A stretch of 37,537 nucleotides of DNA, taken from NCBI GenBank assembly GCA_028285035.1, contig JANQQF010000161.1, forward strand, positions 1 to 37,537. The letters are read 5' to 3'. Shown in pieces: positions 7,639 through 14,777 of the stretch; positions within the stretch are counted from its first letter, which is position 1; each line of letters opens with the position of its first letter. A program made the translations under genes and the position numbers. The DNA comes from Phycisphaerae bacterium. Its GTDB lineage: Bacteria > Chloroflexota > Anaerolineae > 4572-78 > J111. A model generated the notes under the pieces. That model ran no database searches and was not told the DNA's origin. It saw nothing but the letters and a program-made list of their open reading frames with translations.

Positions 7639-8544
7639 CTACCCCTCCTTCAAAATATTAGCGATAGTTGTTTGTAGCGTACTGACGACCTGAGCCAGCT
7701 CTCGCTTGGCTTCTTTGGTCAACGGGCGTAGTGGCGCACGTGGCGGGCCAGCCTTCAGGCCAACCAACTCACAGCCATACTTGATGGTCTGGATAAATTT
7801 TCCACCCTGCTCAAGGACATGCATCAACGGCAACAGGGCTGACATGATACGACGACCTTTATCAAAGTTGCCTTCCAACACACAGGCTTCATACAAGGCC
7901 AAATGCTCTTTAGGCAAGAAGTTGGAGCCACCACAGACCCAAATCTTAGCCCCCCAAGCAAAGAATTCGAGAGCTTGGTCATCCATTCCGCAACCGAGAG
8001 TGATATGGGGATACTCTCGCGCCAATAAGTGGATGCGATTGACATCGCCCGAGCTTTCTTTGATCGCACAAAAATTCTTGGAACGACTAACCTGTGTCAG
8101 ATACTCCGCACCCATATTCGTCCCCGTACGATGGGGGTAGTTGTAGAGCATAATCGGCAAATTGGCCGCCCGATCAATTCGCAGGGCGTGCATCGCATTT
8201 TCCAAATCGGTTGGTACGGCGTAGGGGGGCGAGTTGATGAGAATGGCATCGGCCCCTGCCTCTTTCGCGGCCTTGGCAAAATCGATGGCCTCCTCAGTAC
8301 GCGTAGCACCTGTGCCAACCATCAGCGGCACACGACCATTGATCATATCGGCGGTGATACGCATCATCTCAACCCGCTCTTCCGTTGTCTGGGCGTAATA
8401 CTCCCCGGTCGAGCCACCCACCAAAATACAGTGGACCCCGGCCTCAATCAAAAACTCCACCATCGCCCCATAGCTCTCTTTATCAATCGAGCCATCCTCA
8501 AAATATGGGGTAATAATCGGGGTAAAAATTCCCTCCATCCGCAT
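7639..8544 (-). CDS. Dihydrodipicolinate synthase (DapA/NanA) family lyase or deaminase
   Basis: A 301-residue TIM-barrel class I aldolase family protein. The carboxylate-binding loop GGSTGEYY is at residues 43-50, the catalytic tyrosine in YNYPHRTG is Tyr134, and the Schiff-base lysine in AIKESSGD is Lys162. A consensus ribosome site, AAGGAGGT (plus-strand 8551-8558), precedes ATG 8544. True DapA genes usually sit with lysine-synthesis genes; here the partners are an aldehyde dehydrogenase, an amine oxidase and an MttB protein, so a catabolic member is more likely: a 2-keto acid aldolase, or a 1-pyrroline-4-hydroxy-2-carboxylate deaminase of the hydroxyproline pathway, whose product is an aldehyde oxidised by the next gene. 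That choice is inference. Confidence 0.9.
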   Translation of the reverse strand: MRMEGIFTPIITPYFEDGSIDKESYGAMVEFLIEAGVHCILVGGSTGEYYAQTTEERVEMMRITADMINGRVPLMVGTGATRTEEAIDFAKAAKEAGADAILINSPPYAVPTDLENAMHALRIDRAANLPIMLYNYPHRTGTNMGAEYLTQVSRSKNFCAIKESSGDVNRIHLLAREYPHITLGCGMDDQALEFFAWGAKIWVCGGSNFLPKEHLALYEACVLEGNFDKGRRIMSALLPLMHVLEQGGKFIQTIKYGCELVGLKAGPPRAPLRPLTKEAKRELAQVVSTLQTTIANILKEG

Positions 8545-8571
8545 GAGGGGACCTCCTTAATGTAAAATTTC

Positions 8572-8606
8572 TCGTCAATCGTAAATCAAAAATCGCAAAT
8601 CGCTTA
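8572..8606. repeat. Heptamer tandem repeat (five units) at the end of the first MttB gene
   Basis: Five consecutive 7-base units beginning TC: TCGTCAA, TCGTAAA, TCAAAAA, TCGCAAA and TCGCTTA. They fill most of the 59-base gap between the MttB and DapA-family genes, and the last unit contains the MttB stop codon. The pattern resembles the short tandemly repeated repetitive (STRR) heptamers of filamentous cyanobacteria. Confidence 0.7.
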
Positions 8607-10148
8607 ATAATCCTCATTCAAGCCCAAATCTGCCGGAATTTCTCGTTCTCGACGAGCAATGAAATCACACAACGCTTCATCAACCGCTTCATCCAGCTTG
8701 GGTTCTTCATAATCCTTGAGCAACTTTTTGGCATAGGCCAACGCCCGTTGGGTGATCTCTTGGGAACCTTCGGCTTTCCACTGCTCAATGGAGTTATTGT
8801 CGAATAACTTGGGCATAAAGAAGGCCCGCTCAAAATTGGCAACGGTGTGGTCGTGGCCAAGATAGTGACCGCCGGGGCCAATGTCACGCACGGCATCCAA
8901 GGCCTCGTCGAAGTCATCCCAACGTGGGCCTTCGGTCATTCGATAGCCCATCGCACACTGTTCGGCATCAACCACAAACTTGGCGACGGAACAGTGCATC
9001 CCGGCCTCGTTCCAGCCCGCCGAATGCCAAATGTAGTTGGCCCCGGACAGCATCACGGCCATTAGAGTCGTTGCGCTTTCGTAGCCTGCTTGGGCATCAA
9101 AAGTCTTAGCCCCACCCAAAGTATTCGAGGTTCGCCACGGCACCTCGTAATAGCGAGCCATTTGCCCGATCATAAAGTTCATCAGCGAGATTTCGGGGGT
9201 ACCCGCCATTGGCGCGCCGGATTGCATCGATACGGTGGAAAGGTAGTGCCCGTAGATGGCGGGCGCCCCTTTACGCAAGACCTGGGTGTAGGCTAGTGCC
9301 GACAAGGCTTCGGCGTTGAGCTGCACCACGGCGGGGACGGTTGAGGCTGGGGTGTTGGCCCCGCCTAACACGAAGGGCGAGCAAAGCACGGGCTGATTAC
9401 GTTTGATAAACGCTCGCAAGGCTCCCAGCATCGTCTCATCCCACACGAGGGGGGAGTTGCCATTGACATTACCTGTCACCACCGGATGGTCTTCCAAAAA
9501 GCCTTCTCCAAAGAGGATGTCACACATGGCCAGGACATCCTCGCCATTTTTACCGGAGGTCGTCATCCCCATAAAGGTTTTGTCGGAATATTTCATCGAG
9601 GAGTAGGTGATATGCAGGTGGCGATGGGCCACGGCCAAATCCATTGGCTCGATGATATGGTGAGCGGAGGAGTGAATAGCGGGGAGCATTTGGCACAGTT
9701 TGTGGAACATATGCAAGTCGGCAATGGTGGGATCACGGCGCACATCTTCTAAATCCCGCATGTAGGGCGCACCTGTCATCGGGACAAAGATCGAATTGGG
9801 GCCACCCAGTTCCACTGTTTTCTGGGGATCACGGGCGTGGAGAGTGATGGTTTTGGGCAGGGTTGAGATCAACTCGCGAATATGAGCCCGATCAAAGTAG
9901 ACTCGCTCACCATCGATTTTGGCTCCGGCTTTCCGCCAATCTTCTAAAGCGATTGGGTCGCGAAAAATGACACCAACCTCTTCTAAAATTCGCATCGATT
10001 CATGATCGATTCGCTCTATCTGCTCCTGATCCAATGGCTCAACCACAGGCAAACCTCGGGTTAGATTCTTGAGCATTGGGGTTTTGCGATTGGCTAAAAA
10101 TTTACGTCGGGCGCGACTGCCCCCCCGCGTACGAGACTTCACTGTCAT
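8604..10148 (-). CDS. MttB/MtgB-family (COG5598) corrinoid methyltransferase homologue, copy 1
   Basis: A 514-residue member of the trimethylamine methyltransferase (MttB) superfamily. It shows the basic leader (RGGSRARRKFLANR), the ILEEVGVIFRDP start of the barrel, the PMTGAPYMRDLE segment, SGAPMAGTPE and the C-terminal KLLKDYEEPKLDEAVDEAL helix. The reading frame is continuous, with no UAG, so it is of the non-pyrrolysine type, whose studied members demethylate quaternary amines such as glycine betaine, proline betaine, carnitine and gamma-butyrobetaine, passing the methyl group to a corrinoid protein. It follows its IclR regulator by 24 bases; the start codon lies inside a heptamer repeat and has only a weak GGA ribosome site. 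About 59 bases separate it from the DapA-family gene. No corrinoid protein is encoded nearby. Confidence 0.9.
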   Translation of the reverse strand: MTVKSRTRGGSRARRKFLANRKTPMLKNLTRGLPVVEPLDQEQIERIDHESMRILEEVGVIFRDPIALEDWRKAGAKIDGERVYFDRAHIRELISTLPKTITLHARDPQKTVELGGPNSIFVPMTGAPYMRDLEDVRRDPTIADLHMFHKLCQMLPAIHSSAHHIIEPMDLAVAHRHLHITYSSMKYSDKTFMGMTTSGKNGEDVLAMCDILFGEGFLEDHPVVTGNVNGNSPLVWDETMLGALRAFIKRNQPVLCSPFVLGGANTPASTVPAVVQLNAEALSALAYTQVLRKGAPAIYGHYLSTVSMQSGAPMAGTPEISLMNFMIGQMARYYEVPWRTSNTLGGAKTFDAQAGYESATTLMAVMLSGANYIWHSAGWNEAGMHCSVAKFVVDAEQCAMGYRMTEGPRWDDFDEALDAVRDIGPGGHYLGHDHTVANFERAFFMPKLFDNNSIEQWKAEGSQEITQRALAYAKKLLKDYEEPKLDEAVDEALCDFIARREREIPADLGLNEDY

Positions 10149-10178
10149 TCGTCATTTGTCCTTTGTCATTCATCATTT
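10144..10178. repeat. Heptamer tandem repeat (five units) bridging IclR and MttB genes
   Basis: Five consecutive 7-base units, plus strand: GTCATTC, GTCATTT, GTCCTTT, GTCATTC, ATCATTT. The array covers the whole 24-base spacer and reaches into both coding ends: it contains the MttB start codon (10146-10148) and the IclR stop codon (10173-10175). Confidence 0.75.
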
Positions 10179-10970
10179 AGTTGTTTGGAACCCAATTGCG
10201 GCAGAAATCTGATGAGCGCTTTCAATCACAGCTTGGGCTAGAGTGACCAATTTTTTTTGGGTTAGGCGTGAGCTGGGGCCGCCAATACAGAGGGCCGCTT
10301 GAGCCTCGCCCTGGTGATTAAAAATTGGGGCAGCCACCGCAGATAGTCCGATTTCCAACTCGTTGATTGTCGTGGCAAAGCCTTGCTCTCGAACAGCAAT
10401 CAACTCTTGCTGAAATTGATCGCGATCAATAACCGTATGCTCCGTATGAGCTTCCAAAGGGTCAAAATTGAGTTGCCCCAAAGTGCCCGCTGATTGATAG
10501 GCCAACAACACTTTGCCAGTCGAAGTTGTATGCGCTGGAAAACGCCCTCCAATAAATTGGGACATTCCCAGCAATCGCTGCCCCAGCATCTCCTCGACGA
10601 CCAACGAGGTCGGTTGTCCCGTCTCCGTCAGCCACAACACATCAATGGTCACCGACTCGGCCGTTTCGTGCACCAACTGTTTTAGGAACGGTTGGGCAAT
10701 CGTTCGCAACGGGTTGGCCCGGATAGCACGTCCACCAAGGGCAATTAAGCCTGGTCCAAGGGTGTAATCGCCACTCTCGGTTTTACGCACCAGTCCCTCG
10801 CCCTCTAGCGCGGCCAGTAGGCGAAAAACGGTCGTCCGTTTCAACCCACTGGTTTCAATCAAATTTGATAACGACCAAATTGGTCTATCATCATCAAATA
10901 GATGAAGGAGCTGAAATGTACGCGCAATGGCTTGGGTTCCGGCATACTTTTCGATAATCACACCTTTCAA
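10173..10970 (-). CDS. IclR-family transcriptional regulator, copy 1
   Basis: A 265-residue IclR regulator. The winged helix-turn-helix covers about residues 10-75 (AIARTFQLLHLF, then SNLIETSGLKRTTVFRLLAALEGEGLV) and the effector domain about 90-260 (FPAHTTSTGKVLLAY, LEIGLSAVAAPIF, AALCIGGPSSRL). It is the first gene of the five-gene catabolic operon and probably controls it, including itself, in response to the substrate or an intermediate. Two palindromes at 10974-11006 lie just after the predicted transcription start. The start codon is uncertain: TTG 10970 is the longest, and GTG 10963 is possible but too close to AAAGG. Confidence 0.92.
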   Translation of the reverse strand: MKGVIIEKYAGTQAIARTFQLLHLFDDDRPIWSLSNLIETSGLKRTTVFRLLAALEGEGLVRKTESGDYTLGPGLIALGGRAIRANPLRTIAQPFLKQLVHETAESVTIDVLWLTETGQPTSLVVEEMLGQRLLGMSQFIGGRFPAHTTSTGKVLLAYQSAGTLGQLNFDPLEAHTEHTVIDRDQFQQELIAVREQGFATTINELEIGLSAVAAPIFNHQGEAQAALCIGGPSSRLTQKKLVTLAQAVIESAHQISAAIGFQTTK

Positions 10971-10973
10971 AAA

Positions 10974-11006
10974 TCCAAATTATGGACTAGTAATCCATAT
11001 TATGGA
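10974..11006 (-). promoter_or_regulatory. Tandem operator palindromes ahead of the IclR-MttB operon
   Basis: Plus-strand TCCAAATTATGGA (10974-10986) and TCCATATTATGGA (10994-11006) are 13-bp palindromes (the second perfect around one central base) whose centres are 20 bp apart, about two helical turns. They lie from about +1 to +30 of the predicted minus-strand transcript, the position expected for a repressor. IclR proteins bind such AT-centred palindromes, so autoregulation is likely. Confidence 0.65.
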
Positions 11007-11009
11007 AGC

Positions 11010-11038
11010 ATATTATTTCAAACTGGTGAGGATGTCAA
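11010..11038 (-). promoter_or_regulatory. Sigma-70 promoter of the IclR-MttB-DapA-ALDH-FAD operon
   Basis: On the minus strand TTGACA (plus 11033-11038), a 17-bp spacer and TAATAT (plus 11010-11015): a near-consensus promoter. The start point falls near 11003, inside the first operator palindrome. A perfect 16-bp palindrome TCAAATTCGAATTTGA (11035-11050) overlaps the -35 box and may be another protein site. Confidence 0.75.
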
Positions 11039-11061
11039 ATTCGAATTTGATTTCAGGATTC

Positions 11062-11105
11062 CAATAAAACAAAACAGCTCATGATTTCAATCAGTCACGA
11101 GCTGT
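11062..11105 (-). terminator. Terminator of the membrane histidine kinase gene
   Basis: Arms ACAGCTC (11074-11080) and GAGCTGT (11099-11105), with three further pairs inside after one mismatch. On the minus strand the hairpin is followed by a T-rich tract (TTTTGTTTTATTGG), and the kinase stop codon lies about 63 bases before it. Confidence 0.65.
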
Positions 11106-11167
11106 GAACCAACATAGTGAATTTAGAAGATGCACTACAAATTTTAAATGACTAGATCTCACTTTCA

Positions 11168-13570
11168 TCAATCTGTATGTAAGGTGGCATTAAATGTGGG
11201 CAAAATGACTTTAAAGGTACTCCCCTGACCTTCCTGACTTTCCATCTCAAGTTTACCGCCATTAACACCCACTAAGTTTTTGGACACCGCTAGTCCCAAG
11301 CCAATTCCTTTTGCTTTGGTGGTGTACAGTGGCTCAAAGATTTTGTTTTGTATCTTTAGCGACATACCATGTCCGGTATCGGTGAAGGTCAATAAGATAG
11401 CATTATAAAGAGAAGTTCCTTCTAGATTCTGTGGTGATGGGAGATCTTCGTCAGTTACAGCCTGAGCCTTAATCGTCAAATTTCCGCCCGTCGGCATCGC
11501 TTGATAGGCATTGGTGATCAGGTTGATTAAGACCTGCTGAATCTGCTGCAGGTCTATAAATACAGTTGGTAATTCGGGTGGGATATGCTTTATCACGATA
11601 ATATCGGTTGGCACAGGACAACGCGCCACAACATTGTCAATCAACTCATTGATCTGCACATCACGCCTTTCGGCTTGACGCGTCCGCGATAGATTAAGGA
11701 GATCAGTGACAATTTTGTTGGCCTCATTGACACGACTAGCAATAATATCAAAATATTCTTGCGTCGTTTCATCAGCATCTTTCTGGGTCATCTGTAAAAA
11801 GTAGATACTATTTACAATAACACTGAGCGGGTTACGTAGTTCGTGGGCGATGCTGCCAGCCAACTGGCCTAATACGGCTAATTTCTCTTGACGAATTAAT
11901 CGATCTTGTGTTTCTTGCAATTGCAAAACTGTCTGTTGCAGCGCCTCAAACCGACGAGCATTTTCCAACGCAACGGCAACCTGAGCACCCAACGTTTTTT
12001 GAACGGCAACATCTGCATCACTGAAGCGATTGAGTTGATTTGACTGGAACGCCAAAACCCCTACTAACCGTTCCCCTACAATCATCGGAACAACCAACTC
12101 AGACTTCACTGCTTTGAGTAATGGATGAGAAAAGTAATTTGGTTCCTGATCAACATCATTTATAACAATAGATTGTCGGGTCCTAGCCGCTAAAGTTGCC
12201 AAAGATTGATCTTTCTCTAAATGAAATTTTGAATTTTCGGCGATAAGCTGACGACCAATTTCATCACCGCTAACAGCCAGACGGATAAATTTGCTCTCTT
12301 CATCCAGCAAGCCAACGTGTACGTGTGATAGCTGAAAATGTTCTTTAGTTAGATTAACCACCGTTTGTAACAGTAAGTTGCTATCTAACATTGTAGAGGT
12401 TGCTCTGCTGACTTGGGCCACAACCTCCAGCTCACCAACCCGTTTATTCAAAATTCCGGCAGTTCTTTTGTGCTCGACAATTTCAGCCTCAAGTTCGACT
12501 GTACGCTCGGCCACTAGCTCTTCAAGATGCTCAGCATAATCTTGTAACTTTTGGGCATCTAGCTTACGCTGAGTAATATCGAAGTAACTAGACAACAGAG
12601 CGGGTTGCCCTTCAAATTCGATCGGGTGAGCCGTCAAGCTAACCCAAAATGTTGTTCCATCCACTCTCTGCGCTTCAACCTCAAAATCTCGTACAATCCC
12701 CTCCCTACTCAAAATTTCAAGCAGCTTATCTCGGCCAGTCGGATCATCATAGAATTCTCGAATGTTGCGACCAATTAAATCTTCAGATGAGGCCAGACCG
12801 ATGAAAGGCCCAGTCATCTGGCTAGCATAAACAATCGTATTGTCCGTCTGGCTGGTAATGTAAATTGGGATAGGAATAGCTTCAGCAATGGCCCGGAAAC
12901 GTGCTTCGGACTCACGCAGGGCCACCTCCGCCTGCGTCCGCTCAGCAATTTCATTTTCCAAATTTCGATTAATTGCGACCAAAGCCTGTTCATTTTGACG
13001 CCCTTGAGCCAAGGCGGCTTGCAAACTCTGTAACGCCAAAAAGAAAACTATACTGATCAAAACAATATTGAGCGACTGATCCAGCCACAGCTGATAAGAT
13101 GTATCAAAATCTGGGGGGATGAGACCATTTGTCTCGGCGTAGGCCAACCAAAACCCCATCCCAATACTGATCAGGGCGACAAAAAAACTAATCCAGCGAC
13201 CAAGGATCAAGCCAGCAATGAGAATGATGGGAACATAGGCGATATAGCTACTATCTCTCACCCCACCAAATATCGAAGCATTGAGTGTGACAAAGCTCCA
13301 AACAAAGATTAACGTGATCCAACCTGCTGTTTTTACATAGCCCCGCTGTACCCCAATCCACAAGACAATCACGGATAGTAGAACTGCAAAATTTAAGACA
13401 ACGGCCCTATTATCAACAAATCGAGTACTAGCACCGATATAAACAACGAGCGTTGGGATGGTTAACAAAAGAATAATGTTTAGAAGTCGAGCCTGCCGTG
13501 TCTTTTCTTCATCTTCAAAAACTGGAGCAGATAAAACCTGTCTGAACCAAAGTTCAAAACGCTGTCTCAT
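11168..13570 (-). CDS. Membrane histidine kinase: six TM segments, PAS, GAF, HisKA, HATPase
   Basis: An 800-residue sensor kinase. Six hydrophobic segments lie at about residues 32-46, 56-74, 82-101, 109-123, 126-144 and 167-183, followed by a coiled coil, a PAS domain (about 222-335, RFRAIAEAIPIPIYIT), another coiled coil, a GAF domain (about 395-540) and the kinase core. The phosphoacceptor is His576 in GSIAHELRNPLS; the N box is INLITNAYQAM (about 682), and the G boxes are TDTGHGM and GIGLGLAVSKNLV. I chose ATG 13570 because AAGGAG precedes it closely; nine extra residues upstream are possible. No response regulator is adjacent, so it is an orphan. The ligand is unknown; the location between two IclR/MttB units is suggestive at most. 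Confidence 0.92.
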   Translation of the reverse strand: MRQRFELWFRQVLSAPVFEDEEKTRQARLLNIILLLTIPTLVVYIGASTRFVDNRAVVLNFAVLLSVIVLWIGVQRGYVKTAGWITLIFVWSFVTLNASIFGGVRDSSYIAYVPIILIAGLILGRWISFFVALISIGMGFWLAYAETNGLIPPDFDTSYQLWLDQSLNIVLISIVFFLALQSLQAALAQGRQNEQALVAINRNLENEIAERTQAEVALRESEARFRAIAEAIPIPIYITSQTDNTIVYASQMTGPFIGLASSEDLIGRNIREFYDDPTGRDKLLEILSREGIVRDFEVEAQRVDGTTFWVSLTAHPIEFEGQPALLSSYFDITQRKLDAQKLQDYAEHLEELVAERTVELEAEIVEHKRTAGILNKRVGELEVVAQVSRATSTMLDSNLLLQTVVNLTKEHFQLSHVHVGLLDEESKFIRLAVSGDEIGRQLIAENSKFHLEKDQSLATLAARTRQSIVINDVDQEPNYFSHPLLKAVKSELVVPMIVGERLVGVLAFQSNQLNRFSDADVAVQKTLGAQVAVALENARRFEALQQTVLQLQETQDRLIRQEKLAVLGQLAGSIAHELRNPLSVIVNSIYFLQMTQKDADETTQEYFDIIASRVNEANKIVTDLLNLSRTRQAERRDVQINELIDNVVARCPVPTDIIVIKHIPPELPTVFIDLQQIQQVLINLITNAYQAMPTGGNLTIKAQAVTDEDLPSPQNLEGTSLYNAILLTFTDTGHGMSLKIQNKIFEPLYTTKAKGIGLGLAVSKNLVGVNGGKLEMESQEGQGSTFKVILPTFNATLHTD

Positions 13571-13835
13571 AAATCTCCTTTCTGGGCAAGAGGCCAAACC
13601 TCATTGGATATCAGTGCCTCTATTATTCTTAGGCATCTTATTATTTGTCCAATATGTTATTTACATTGTACAAGGTGAGATATAGGTATGGGGTAAATGA
13701 AATGATTGGAGTGTCGTCTTATGTGGTTTATTTAAGGGGTAAATTTCTGTTGTTAAGTATACCATAGCCTAACATTAAAATAAACCTAACCAATGCCTTA
13801 AGCAGTCTCGCTATTCCACCCTTTATTTTCAAAGT

Positions 13836-13865
13836 TTGACAATCTTCTTCATTTCGTGGTAAATT
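13836..13865 (+). promoter_or_regulatory. Sigma-70 promoter of the second IclR gene
   Basis: TTGACA (13836-13841), 18-bp spacer, TAAATT (13860-13865) preceded by TGG as an extended -10. The start point falls near 13872. An inverted repeat of 8-bp perfect arms, TGTTGCAT (13867-13874) and ATGCAACA (13896-13903), spans the start point and the bases just before the start codon and may be the operator. Confidence 0.65.
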
Positions 13866-13903
13866 CTGTTGCATTACTCACAACTGTTTCAATATATGCA
13901 ACA

Positions 13904-14659
13904 ATGTCAAGTAATCAATCCATCAAACGGGCCTTTTCGATCCTAAAAACGGTCGCAGCATATGATCAAGGGGTCGGGGTCACCGAAATTGCCAATCAAA
14001 TAGAGTTGCACAAAAGCACCGTGTCGCGGATGTTGGCCACGCTAGAGGAAGTGGGCGCGGTGGAGCGGCTAGATAACGGTGATGGCTTCCGTATTGGCAA
14101 CGAAATTGTGGCATTGGCGGGGCAAGTCTCCCCTACCCGTCAATTGATTACCATTGCGCGCCCTTTTTTGCACCAACTCAGTGAAGCCACCGGTGAAACG
14201 ATCAATCTGTGCATCCCGGAAGGCGATCTGGCCCGTTATATTGAGCAAATCGACAGTCGCTACAACCTACAAATTAAGGACTGGGTAGGTAAACGGATTC
14301 CGCTCCACGCCTGCTGTGATGGCAAACTGTTTCTGGCTTATCGATCAAAAACTTATATTGACCAGTATTTAGCCCAACCACTACAACGCTTTAGTCCAAA
14401 TACCATCACCAACCCTGATAAATTGCGTTCTCATTTGAACGAAATACAGACACAAGGCCATGCCTGGACCCACGGTGAGTATGAAGCCGAAATTATGGGC
14501 ATCTCCACCCCGATTTGGGGATCGGATGATGAAATCGTCGCCTCATTGTGCGTGGGCGGCCCCAGTTTTCGCTTCCCCACTGATGATAAGGCAGAGCGGT
14601 TGATACAACTGATGAAAAATTTGAGCCAGCAGATTTCAGACCAATTAGGTCATCGATAA
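13904..14659 (+). CDS. IclR-family transcriptional regulator, copy 2
   Basis: A 251-residue IclR regulator starting MSSNQSIKRAFSILKTV. Helix-turn-helix: GVTEIANQIELHKSTVSRMLATLEE (about residues 26-50). Effector domain: ETINLCIPEGDLARYIEQID through EAEIMGISTPIWG and SLCVGGPSFRFP. It stands 118 bases before the second MttB gene on the same strand and probably controls it. The longer reading from GTG 13856 would place the start inside the -10 box, so ATG 13904 is preferred, though it has no clear ribosome site; with the predicted start near 13872 the leader would be only about 30 bases. Different operator sequence from copy 1 suggests a different inducer. Confidence 0.9.
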   Translation: MSSNQSIKRAFSILKTVAAYDQGVGVTEIANQIELHKSTVSRMLATLEEVGAVERLDNGDGFRIGNEIVALAGQVSPTRQLITIARPFLHQLSEATGETINLCIPEGDLARYIEQIDSRYNLQIKDWVGKRIPLHACCDGKLFLAYRSKTYIDQYLAQPLQRFSPNTITNPDKLRSHLNEIQTQGHAWTHGEYEAEIMGISTPIWGSDDEIVASLCVGGPSFRFPTDDKAERLIQLMKNLSQQISDQLGHR

Positions 14660-14727
14660 AATCTGATGATATTGAAACCAAAATATTATGCAGGTACTAT
14701 TCAGGCTTAGGGTAATTGGTGATTTTT

Positions 14728-14762
14728 ACTAACCACTAATCACCAGCCACCAACCACTATTT
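14728..14762. repeat. Heptamer tandem repeat (five units) ahead of the second MttB gene
   Basis: Five consecutive 7-base units: ACTAACC, ACTAATC, ACCAGCC, ACCAACC, ACTATTT, ending just before the ribosome site of the MttB gene. Third such array next to an MttB gene in the window; the unit sequence differs from the other two. Confidence 0.75.
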
Positions 14763-14777
14763 ATGGAGAATATTGCA

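Noticed and set aside
7639..8544. Assignment of the DapA-family gene as the lysine-synthesis enzyme dapA
   Set aside because: Neighbours are catabolic and no other lysine gene is present; the family name only is kept.
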